Part shown: piece by piece, positions 1 to 5,044 of the stretch | Position numbering within the stretch: position 1 is the stretch's first letter | Layout: every line of letters begins with the position of its first letter | DNA from: Candidatus Nesterenkonia stercoripullorum | GTDB taxonomy: Bacteria; Actinomycetota; Actinomycetes; Actinomycetales; Micrococcaceae | DNA: 5,665 nt | Assembly (NCBI GenBank): GCA_019114115.1 | Contig: DXGD01000075.1 | Span: 1-5,665, forward strand | Direction: 5' to 3' | Notes under the pieces: generated by a model | What the model saw: only the letters and a program-made list of their open reading frames with translations | Database searches by the model: none | Told to the model about the DNA's origin: nothing | Made by a program: the position numbers and the translations under genes

Positions 1-42
1 GGCCGCCAGAAGCGTCAGCAGGGTCCTGAATATGACATGCAT
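1..42 (-). CDS. N-terminal fragment of a probable membrane sensor (histidine kinase?)
   Basis: Only the first 14 codons lie in the window. They start at the ATG whose complement is at 40-42 and read MHVIFRTLLTLLAA: one Arg, then a run of Leu/Ala typical of a signal anchor or first membrane helix. The frame stays open to the window edge. The start is 22 bases downstream of the stop of the winged-helix regulator, in the same direction. In OmpR-class systems the gene right after the regulator is very often its membrane histidine kinase, so that is the best guess, but no kinase motif is visible. There is no convincing ribosome site in the 22-base gap. The nearest purine run (GAAGAG) lies in the last codons of the regulator, too far for an ordinary spacing, so the start is provisional. 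It could equally be another membrane or exported protein. Confidence 0.5.
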   Translation of the reverse strand, partial: MHVIFRTLLTLLAA

Positions 43-64
43 GGAGTCAGTGTAACCCGATAAG

Positions 65-919
65 CTACTCTTCAGTAACTCGTTCTTCCTGGCTCTCATC
101 CGCGGGTCGCAGAACATAACCTGCCCCACGCACAGTATGGATCATCTTCGGCATGCCGGCCTCGATCTTCTTGCGCAGATAGGAGATGTAGAGCTCGACG
201 ATATTGGCCTGCCCGGCGAACTCGTATTCCCAGACCTCGTGAAGGATCTCCGATTTCGACAGCACCGTCCGGCTGTGCCGCATGAGCAGGCGCAGGAGTT
301 TGAGTTCAGTCGCTGACAGGTCGATGTCGGCGCCGGCGCGTGTGACGGTGCGGCGTCGTGCGTCCAGCTCAAGATCTCCGACCACCAGCCGCTCTCCTTC
401 CCGCAAGGCGGGCAGACGCGAGCTCAGGAGGTGGAGTCGCAGCACAGACTCTTCGGGGTCGACGCTGCCTGTGGAGAAATCATCGAGCGGGCCGCTCAGC
501 TGCAGCACCTGCTGGTGGAGACCCGCCGCAGGCTTCTCCCCCACGACCTGCCCCGTGGTCTCTTCCATCCCGACGGCGGCACCTGCGCTCCCCTCCTGCG
601 GGGCATCGTTGTCGTCTGCGTCGCACCAGAAGAGCACGGCGATCTGCTCGGTGGCCTGGCGCATACCGGCCAGGACGCCCTCAGCGTCCTCGACACGACG
701 GCTCGACCTCAGGTCAGCGACGACGAGACGAGGCTTGTCCTCTCGCGCGCTCTTGGCCGCTATCGTCGGGTTCGGCGCGTGCAGCACTTTCACATCCGCG
801 CCGCGCAGACGCCAGGTCAGCGCGGAGGCCGCAGGTGAGGGTCCGCCGAGAATCATCACCGGCGAGGACACATGCAATTCCGCGGCTTCAGCCGATTCGG
901 CCGCCTCGCTCTCCTCCAC
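65..919 (-). CDS. OmpR/PhoB-class DNA-binding regulator with a degenerate receiver domain
   Basis: A 284-residue protein. Residues about 177-272 form a clear OmpR-type winged helix: the LSATELKLLRLL helix (201-212), the SKSEILHEVW segment (221-230), the recognition helix around ANIVELYISYLRKKI (238-252) and the closing wing HTVRGAGYVLRPA (261-273). Residues about 20-145 resemble a receiver fold but are eroded. Asp69 in VVADL fits the phospho-acceptor place and Lys129-Pro130 fits the conserved Lys. However, the acidic pair normally after the first strand is replaced by Gly25-Gly26, and the switch Thr/Ser by an aromatic stretch (LFWCD, 96-100). A non-conserved spacer of about 30 residues and a Glu/Ala-rich N-terminal tail make it longer than the usual 225-240. 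The start is GTG at 919-917: AGGAGG (925-930) lies 5 bases upstream and an in-frame TGA is immediately upstream. It probably binds DNA as a dimer and may work without ordinary Mg-dependent phosphorylation. The cognate target is unknown. Confidence 0.9.
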   Translation of the reverse strand: MEESEAAESAEAAELHVSSPVMILGGPSPAASALTWRLRGADVKVLHAPNPTIAAKSAREDKPRLVVADLRSSRRVEDAEGVLAGMRQATEQIAVLFWCDADDNDAPQEGSAGAAVGMEETTGQVVGEKPAAGLHQQVLQLSGPLDDFSTGSVDPEESVLRLHLLSSRLPALREGERLVVGDLELDARRRTVTRAGADIDLSATELKLLRLLMRHSRTVLSKSEILHEVWEYEFAGQANIVELYISYLRKKIEAGMPKMIHTVRGAGYVLRPADESQEERVTEE

Positions 920-1036
920 TCATGCCTCCTGCGCATCGCGGTTGGTCACATGACTCTCAGGCACATGGCTAGTGGTCCCGTGGCCAGTTGCCACATGGCC
1001 AGTTGTGACACTGCCAGTTGCCACATGCTCCATCAT
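920..1036 (-). CDS. Small ORF of 38 codons encoding His-rich pentapeptide repeats, abutting the regulator
   Basis: From the ATG at 1036-1034 (or the next ATG at 1033) the frame is open to a TGA at 922-920, which directly precedes the GTG of the regulator in the same frame. An in-frame TAG lies two codons upstream (1042-1040), so the frame cannot be longer. After M-M-E the peptide is six five-residue units with consensus H-V-A/T-T-G. HVATG occurs twice and SVTTG between them, followed by three more diverged units and a short acidic tail (DAQEA). His falls at residues 4, 14, 19, 24 and 29, four of them as CAT, an uncommon codon for a GC-rich genome. A weak ribosome site (GATAGG) precedes the ATG pair. 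The last codons contain the AGGAGG of the regulator, so a ribosome ending here could restart at the GTG. No signal peptide, membrane helix or known family is seen. Alternative: the repeats act as DNA or RNA and the open frame is a by-product of a period divisible by three. Confidence 0.4.
   Translation of the reverse strand: MMEHVATGSVTTGHVATGHGTTSHVPESHVTNRDAQEA
925..930 (-). promoter_or_regulatory. Strong ribosome binding site of the regulator
   Basis: The perfect anti-16S match AGGAGG lies 5 bases before the GTG at 919-917 and fixes that start. It sits inside the final sense codons (CAG-GAG-GCA) of the upstream small ORF. Ribosomes translating that ORF would therefore run over this site and stop exactly at the regulator start, a classic layout for coupled termination and reinitiation. 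Confidence 0.75.
938..1027 (-). repeat. Six-unit 15-bp tandem repeat upstream of the regulator
   Basis: Read on the minus strand, the unit is CATGTGGCAACTGGC. The units at 1027-1013 and 997-983 are identical over all 15 bases. The unit between them (1012-998) keeps the last half, ACAACTGGC. The next (982-968) keeps CA.G.G..CACTxGC, and the last two (967-953, 952-938) keep mainly CATGTG. The plus-strand hexamer CACATG therefore recurs in strict register at 947, 962, 992 and 1022, with degraded versions at 977 and 1007. The array ends 8 bases before the regulator's AGGAGG. It could be an operator array, a structured leader RNA, or the coding repeat of the small ORF that spans it. Variation in copy number between strains would be expected for such a repeat. 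Confidence 0.85.
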
Positions 1037-1128
1037 GGCCTATCTCATGTCCTCGCGGGACTTCTGCGGCTGGCCTGCATGTCGCACACCATCCCCCGCA
1101 GCGGACCGCACAACTGTAACCCAAGGCT

Positions 1129-1641
1129 TCACAGGAGGAAATGGATCAGGCTCCCGATCACCGCTGTACAGATCGCCAGTCCTGCCAGTCCCAGCTCAAG
1201 CAGGATCCCCAAGCCCATAGCCCGCATCGCACGCAGGCTGGCCGCGCCGGCAGCTGCCGCATCCCGGTCTCTGCGGAGGTACTCAGCACCGAAGAGGCCC
1301 GCCGCGAATCCCAAGAACAGACCCAGCGGCGGCAGCAGGAACAGCCCGATCAACGCGCAGCCCAACGCCACGAACAGCGGCTTCCTGGGGATCCCTTCGC
1401 GGTGGACAGCCCGTCCGGTCAATACGGTCGATGCGCTCCAGCCGAGGATGGCGAAGACCATCGCGACGATGGCTGTCACCCATACCGGAGTGCCTCCCAA
1501 TGAGATCGCCCAGGCCAGCAGAGTCAGAATGATGACTAAGCTCCCCGGCAGCACGGGTAGGACGATCCCGGCCATTCCGACCACCATGATCACCAGCGCG
1601 ATCACGCTGATGATTCCCTGCGCCATGACACTATCGACCAT
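1129..1641 (-). CDS. DUF456 family integral membrane protein
   Basis: A 170-residue, very hydrophobic protein with the features of the DUF456 family (Pfam PF04306). These are a paired hydrophobic hairpin around GIVLPVLPG (25-33), a second membrane segment near 53-71, a long Gly-rich one at about 88-120 (ending LFGAEYLRR), and a last one at about 142-169. The short loop between segments two and three is basic (HREGIPRKP, 80-88). The biochemical role of the family is unknown; it is a cytoplasmic-membrane protein. ATG at 1641 gives MVDSVMAQG; ATG at 1626 is an alternative. Neither has a good ribosome site, which would fit a very short leader from the promoter-like hexamers at 1660-1687. The gene is divergent from ald, and the next gene on its strand is the repeat-bearing small ORF 92 bases downstream. 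No clear terminator lies between, so cotranscription with the regulator is possible. Confidence 0.88.
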   Translation of the reverse strand: MVDSVMAQGIISVIALVIMVVGMAGIVLPVLPGSLVIILTLLAWAISLGGTPVWVTAIVAMVFAILGWSASTVLTGRAVHREGIPRKPLFVALGCALIGLFLLPPLGLFLGFAAGLFGAEYLRRDRDAAAAGAASLRAMRAMGLGILLELGLAGLAICTAVIGSLIHFLL

Positions 1642-1659
1642 AGAACCACTGTCTCATGC

Positions 1660-1687
1660 GAAATATGCAAGACTGGCTTCAGGGCAA
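1660..1687 (-). promoter_or_regulatory. Candidate sigma-70-type promoter for the DUF456 gene
   Basis: On the minus strand TTGCCC (1687-1682) and TATTTC (1665-1660) are separated by 16 bases, near the vegetative -35/-10 layout. Transcription would start about ten bases upstream of the ATG at 1641, leaving a leader too short for a ribosome site, which agrees with the lack of one. The -10 match is only fair, so this is a proposal rather than a firm assignment. Confidence 0.35.
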
Positions 1688-1725
1688 CGTGGCCCGGACC
1701 ATAGGCGATCGCATATGACCTGCTC

Positions 1726-1738
1726 GACTCCTGGAGTC
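1726..1738. promoter_or_regulatory. 13-bp palindrome before ald, candidate operator
   Basis: GACTCC-T-GGAGTC is a perfect inverted repeat with a one-base centre. It ends 7 bases before the ald ribosome site and 18 bases before the ATG, so a bound protein could block initiation of ald transcription or elongation. A one-base centre is too tight for an RNA hairpin with all six pairs, so a dimeric DNA-binding protein is the more natural reading. It does not match the A/T-rich Lrp/AsnC consensus usually linked to ald regulators. The regulator is unknown. Confidence 0.4.
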
Positions 1739-1745
1739 AGGCGGC

Positions 1746-1753
1746 AAGGGGGA
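1746..1753 (+). promoter_or_regulatory. Ribosome binding site of ald
   Basis: AAGGGGGA lies 3 bases before the ATG at 1757 and is purine-rich enough to pair with the 16S tail. It supports this start rather than any of the upstream in-frame Met codons, which would add about 295 residues unlike any Ald. Confidence 0.6.
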
Positions 1754-1756
1754 ACT

Positions 1757-2869
1757 ATGATCATCGGCGTGCCAGCCGAGGTGAAGAACAACGAGTTCCG
1801 GGTGGCGCTGACCCCCGCAGGAGCCGTGGACCTTACCGGGCGAGACCATACTGTACTCATCGAGGCCGGAGCCGGGCTCGCCTCAGGATTCCCCGATGAT
1901 GCATACGCCAGCGCGGGAGCGCAGATCGTCGCGGGACCTGACGAGGTGTGGGAACGCGCCGAGATGATCCTCAAGGTCAAAGAGCCCCAAGCTGAAGAGT
2001 TCCCGCGCATGCGCCAATGCCAGATCCTCTTCACCTATCTGCACCTGGCCGCCGAGCCTGAATGCGCCGCAGCCCTGCAGGAACGCGGTGTCACCGCCAT
2101 CGCTTACGAGACGGTGACCGGCCCGATGGGGCTTCCGCTGCTGGCCCCGATGAGCGAAGTCGCAGGCCGTCTCGCCCCTCAGGTCGGGGCATACCATCTG
2201 ATGCACTCGCAGGGCGGCTCTGGGCTGCTCATCGGCGGCGTCCCGGGTGCCCGCGCGGCGAAGGTCGTGGTCATCGGCGGCGGCAAGGCGGGCGAGCAGT
2301 CCGCCGTTACCGCCTTGGGCATGGGCGCCGACGTGACCGTGCTGGACCTCAACATCGACAGGCTGCGCGAGCTCTCTGCCATGTCAGGTCGCGGCCTGAC
2401 CACACTGGCGTCGAATACGCTCACCATCGCGGAAGAAGTCGCCGCAGCTGATATCGTCATCGGCTCCGTCCTGGTCCCCGGGGCGACGGCGCCCAAGCTG
2501 GTGACCTCGGAGATGGTCAGCCGGATGCGACCGGGGTCTGTGCTGGTGGACATCGCGATCGATCAGGGCGGCTGCTTTGAGGGCTCCCGGCCGACCACCC
2601 ACGCGGATCCCACCTTCACCGTGGGCGAGCAGATCTACTACTGCGTGGCCAATATGCCAGGCGCAGTCCCGCATACCTCCACAGCGGCACTGACCAATGC
2701 GACGCTGCGCTTCATCTTCGCGCTGGCGGACCGCGGCTGGAAGGACGCTCTGCGGGCTGACAAGCACCTGGCCAACGGCCTGAACACCCACGGCGGTGCC
2801 ATCACCTATGAGCCAGTCGCGCGGGCCCTGGGCAGCCAGTACCGCTCGGTGGAGGACGTGCTGGCCTAG
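1757..2869 (+). CDS. ald: Alanine dehydrogenase
   Basis: A 370-residue protein, matching the family's usual ~371. It catalyses reversible NAD-dependent deamination of L-alanine to pyruvate and ammonium (EC 1.4.1.1), a cytoplasmic hexamer in characterised members. The N-terminus MIIGVPAEVKNNEFRVALTP is diagnostic. Expected active-site residues are present: Arg15, Lys75 in ILKVKEP, His96 in FTYLHLAAE, and Asp269 in VDIAIDQGG. The Rossmann loop is GGGKAG (174-179), with Asp197 ending the second strand, as in NAD-preferring members. The loop usually reads GGGVVG or GGGVAG, so Lys177 is a mild oddity. The C-terminal block NMPGAVPHTSTAALTNAT (299-316) is highly conserved in the family. The gene is transcribed alone: divergent from DUF456 and convergent with the ECH gene, with a hairpin after the stop. 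It probably supports growth on alanine, or NADH re-oxidation and nitrogen assimilation when oxygen is low. Confidence 0.97.
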   Translation: MIIGVPAEVKNNEFRVALTPAGAVDLTGRDHTVLIEAGAGLASGFPDDAYASAGAQIVAGPDEVWERAEMILKVKEPQAEEFPRMRQCQILFTYLHLAAEPECAAALQERGVTAIAYETVTGPMGLPLLAPMSEVAGRLAPQVGAYHLMHSQGGSGLLIGGVPGARAAKVVVIGGGKAGEQSAVTALGMGADVTVLDLNIDRLRELSAMSGRGLTTLASNTLTIAEEVAAADIVIGSVLVPGATAPKLVTSEMVSRMRPGSVLVDIAIDQGGCFEGSRPTTHADPTFTVGEQIYYCVANMPGAVPHTSTAALTNATLRFIFALADRGWKDALRADKHLANGLNTHGGAITYEPVARALGSQYRSVEDVLA

Positions 2870-2879
2870 CGGTTGAGAG

Positions 2880-2906
2880 CTGGGTGCAGCGACTGTGCTG
2901 ACCCAG
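2880..2906. terminator. Hairpin between converging ald and ECH genes
   Basis: The arms are CTGGGTGCAGC (2880-2890) and GCTGACCCAG (2897-2906) around a six-base loop. They form ten base pairs with one bulged G. The hairpin starts 11 bases after the ald stop and ends 8 bases before the complement of the ECH stop, so it can serve transcripts from both sides. There is no U-tract on either side, which is common for terminators of GC-rich actinobacteria. Confidence 0.7.
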
Positions 2907-2914
2907 TAGCTGAC

Positions 2915-3697
2915 TCAGCGGTGCTTCCATACGGGCGAACGCTTCGAGACGAAGGCATCCATCCCCTCAGCTTGGTCCTCAGTGGCGAACAGCGAGTGGA
3001 ACAGGCGCCGCTCGAAGAGCAGCCCCTGGTGGAGCGTGCTCTCGAACGACGCACTGACGGCTTCTTTGGCCATCTGCGCCGCAGGCTTGGATTTCGAGGC
3101 GATCAGCTCCGCCACGGTCTTGGCTTCGATGTCCACTTCCCCGTCGGCGACGACGCGGGAGACCAGGCCGCAGCGCTCCGCCTCGGCGGCATCGATCTGA
3201 CGGCCGGTGAGGATCATGTCCATGGCCTTGGCCTTGCCCACCGCACGAGTCAGGCGCTGAGATCCGCCCATTCCAGGGATCACGCCCAGGTTGATCTCCG
3301 GCTGCCCGAACATGGCTGTCTGGCCCGCGACGATCACATCGGCCATCAGAGCCAGCTCGCACCCTCCCCCCAGGGCGTAGCCGTTGACACCGGCCACGAT
3401 AGGTGTGCGCAGCCCCGCGAGCCGGTCCCAGGCGCTGAACCAGTCTGCCGCGTACATCTGGGCATAGTCCTGCTCCGACATCTCCTTGATATCGGCCCCG
3501 GCAGCGAAGGCCTTCTGGGAACCGAGCAGGAGGATCGAGCCGACCGCCGGGTCGGCGTCGAACGCCGTGGCCGCCTCGACGACTTCCTCCATCAGCTCGG
3601 CGTTGAGCGCATTGAGCGCCTTCGGGCGGTCGAGCTGGATCCGGCCTACGCGCTTGGCGCTGGAGACTTTGATCGTGCGGTGGGATTTCTCTGCCAT
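2915..3697 (-). CDS. Enoyl-CoA hydratase (crotonase family)
   Basis: A 260-residue protein of the length and layout of short-chain enoyl-CoA hydratase (EC 4.2.1.17), which adds water to trans-2-enoyl-Co[13 protein letters not shown] (62-73) supplies part of the oxyanion hole and the CoA pocket. Both catalytic glutamates of the rat enzyme (Glu144, Glu164) have counterparts: Glu114 in [11 protein letters not shown] and Glu134 in FGQPEINLG. The C-terminal [17 protein letters not shown] is also typical of true hydratases. The start is ATG at 3697, with AAAGGA about 12 bases upstream. It is downstream of the 3-hydroxyisobutyryl-CoA hydrolase in the same direction (43-base gap), so its likely local job is hydrating methacrylyl-CoA to 3-hydroxyisobutyryl-CoA, the hydrolase substrate. 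Such enzymes usually have wider chain-length range, and a general beta-oxidation role cannot be excluded. Confidence 0.95.
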   Translation of the reverse strand: MAEKSHRTIKVSSAKRVGRIQLDRPKALNALNAELMEEVVEAATAFDADPAVGSILLLGSQKAFAAGADIKEMSEQDYAQMYAADWFSAWDRLAGLRTPIVAGVNGYALGGGCELALMADVIVAGQTAMFGQPEINLGVIPGMGGSQRLTRAVGKAKAMDMILTGRQIDAAEAERCGLVSRVVADGEVDIEAKTVAELIASKSKPAAQMAKEAVSASFESTLHQGLLFERRLFHSLFATEDQAEGMDAFVSKRSPVWKHR

Positions 3698-3708
3698 GCT
3701 GCTCTCGT

Positions 3709-3721
3709 CCTTTCCGAAAGG
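3709..3721 (-). promoter_or_regulatory. Intercistronic inverted repeat covering the ECH ribosome site
   Basis: On the minus strand CCTTTCGGAAAGG can fold as a five-pair stem CCTTT/AAAGG with a CGG loop. The 3' arm AAAGG is the best candidate ribosome site of the ECH gene, 12 bases before its ATG. It may reduce ECH translation or mark an RNA-processing point in the operon. It is short and A-U-rich in the arms, so its stability is modest. Confidence 0.4.
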
Positions 3722-3740
3722 GTGTCAGGTGTGGAACGGG

Positions 3741-4913
3741 TCAGGGTGCGGGCAGCTCGAGCTGCTTGCTCTGCACTAGCGTGAAATAGGCATCGACCAA
3801 CCCGCGGTCCACCTGCTCCGACGTCGCAGGATTCCACTGCGGGTCCCGGTCTTTGTCGATGACCTGCGCCCTGATGCCCTCACGGAAGTCGGCGGAGCGC
3901 AGCATGTGCATCCCCACCGTGTATTCCCGTTTCAGCACTTCATCAAGCGCGAAGTCTCTGGCCTCGACTATCGCGCGGTGGGCCACTGCCAGCGACGTCG
4001 GGGACTTCGTCCGCAGGGCCGCGGCGGCTGCTGCGGCGTCGGCGGCAGCCGACGTGCCGCCGCCCGGGCTGCCCGCGGCCGCGTTCTCAGCGCCTGAGCG
4101 ATCTGCCGCGCCGGCGATCTCCTCCAACCGGGCAATGATCCCGGGCACGTCCGCCGCCGCATACGCCTCGTCGATCCACGACGCCGCAGCAGCCAGGCCC
4201 GATGGCTCCGGTGCGGTGGCATAGCGCGGGAGGACCTCATCGACGCTGGACTCCACCAGGTCGGTGATGAGCGCGCCGATCGCTTCGGAGTCCACATGAG
4301 CATCGGCCAGGCCGAGGTGGATGGCGTCAGCCGCACCGAGGTGGGCGCCCTGCAGTCCGGCGTGGAGGCCCAGCTGGCCCGGGGCACGGGCAAGCAGGTA
4401 GGTCCCGCCGACGTCCGGGGAGAAGCCGATCGTCACCTCGGGCATCCCGGCGCGGGTGCGTTCGGTGACGATCCGGTGCGAGCCATGGGCTGAGATCCCC
4501 AGGCCACCCCCGAGCGCCAGCCCGTCCATCAGCGCGATATAGGGCTTCGGGTACTCGGCGATCGTCAGGTTCATCTCGTACTCGGTGGCCCAGAACGCCT
4601 CGGTCTCGTACTGAGCCTGATAGCCCGGCGTGCCCGAGGGCAGCAGCTCACCGCCATCGGCATCGCGGTGGGCGAGCATGTCGCGGTAGACACCGACGAT
4701 ATCGCCGCCGGCGCACAGACCGCGCTCGCCTGCTCCGCGGACCAGGACCTGGGCGACGTCGTCGTCCTCTGCCCAGTCCTGCAGCTGAATCAGCACTGAC
4801 TCGCACATCAGCTGGGTCAGCGAATTCATCGCCTTGGGCCGGTTGAGCGTGATGATCCCCAGATGACCGCGCACCTCGAAGGCGACGTCTCCGGTGTAGG
4901 TCTCCTTGCCCAT
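3741..4913 (-). CDS. 3-hydroxyisobutyryl-CoA hydrolase
   Basis: A 390-residue crotonase-fold protein, much longer than ordinary hydratases, as expected for the HIBCH subgroup (EC 3.1.2.4). It releases 3-hydroxyisobutyrate and CoA in valine catabolism. Family marks are LNRPKAMNSL (23-32), GLCAGGDIVGVY (65-76), DGLALGGGLGIS (130-141) and MPEVTIGFSPDVGGTYLLAR (157-176). The last holds Glu159 and Asp167, the positions that in HIBCH replace the hydratase layout. The C-terminal part has LRTKSPTSLAVAHRAI (300-315) and the REGIRAQVIDKDRDPQWNP signature (344-362). The start is ATG at 4913: GAGGAG lies 5 bases upstream. The frame continues 12 codons further to 4949, without support. Between about 264 and 300 there is an Ala/Gly-rich low-complexity linker in place of the shorter usual one. 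It follows the CitE-like gene after 131 bases and precedes ECH. Confidence 0.95.
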   Translation of the reverse strand: MGKETYTGDVAFEVRGHLGIITLNRPKAMNSLTQLMCESVLIQLQDWAEDDDVAQVLVRGAGERGLCAGGDIVGVYRDMLAHRDADGGELLPSGTPGYQAQYETEAFWATEYEMNLTIAEYPKPYIALMDGLALGGGLGISAHGSHRIVTERTRAGMPEVTIGFSPDVGGTYLLARAPGQLGLHAGLQGAHLGAADAIHLGLADAHVDSEAIGALITDLVESSVDEVLPRYATAPEPSGLAAAASWIDEAYAAADVPGIIARLEEIAGAADRSGAENAAAGSPGGGTSAAADAAAAAAALRTKSPTSLAVAHRAIVEARDFALDEVLKREYTVGMHMLRSADFREGIRAQVIDKDRDPQWNPATSEQVDRGLVDAYFTLVQSKQLELPAP

Positions 4914-5044
4914 ACTGACTCCTCGACTAGGTTCCGCCGGGGGACGCACGGCGCACGCGTATGTGACCCGGATCTCCAGCCAATCTATCGAATCGCCGAG
5001 GGCTTCTCTACCGGCGCACCTCCGCAGCGCACCGGGACGAGGAA
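4914..5044 (-). promoter_or_regulatory. Intergenic region with possible internal promoter
   Basis: This 131-base gap separates the CitE-like gene from the hydrolase gene, wide for a tight operon. A TAGATT hexamer (minus, 4987-4982) would suit an actinobacterial -10 element, but no good -35 lies 17-18 bases before it. An imperfect hairpin right after the CitE-like stop (5011-5035; GCGC pairs plus CCG/CGG with a two-base bulge, no U-tract) could weaken read-through. The hydrolase and hydratase genes may therefore have their own promoter. All elements are weak. Confidence 0.25.

Noticed and set aside
938..1027. CRISPR-like array
   Set aside because: Units are 15 bp, contiguous and without spacers, so this is a tandem repeat and not a CRISPR.
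1034..1079. Another tiny minus-strand ORF of 15 codons starting near 1092
   Set aside because: There is no ribosome site at a workable distance, no repeat or composition signal, and it stops within the gap. It is treated as chance.
1705..1717. GCGATCGC and overlapping CATATG palindromes in the ald upstream region
   Set aside because: Short self-complementary words are expected by chance in GC-rich DNA, and they have no position or copy support as operators.
872..1756. Long in-frame extension upstream of ald that would add about 295 residues
   Set aside because: It runs antisense through the DUF456 gene and the repeat array. Its composition is unlike a protein domain, and the family start with a ribosome site is at 1757.
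2873..3784. Open plus-strand frame of about 300 codons
   Set aside because: It is the antisense shadow of the ECH gene, caused by GC-rich third positions. It has no recognisable motif, and ECH has full family support.
43..4922. GGAGTCAG occurring near three gene starts (43-50, 1733-1740, and the minus strand at about 4915-4922)
   Set aside because: An 8-mer in three differing contexts. One copy overlaps the hydrolase ribosome site and another is half of the ald palindrome. Three hits are too few to claim a shared regulatory motif.
3741..4949. Twelve extra N-terminal residues on the hydrolase (start at 4949)
   Set aside because: There is no ribosome site before 4949, whereas GAGGAG sits 5 bases before the ATG at 4913, where the family similarity begins soon after.
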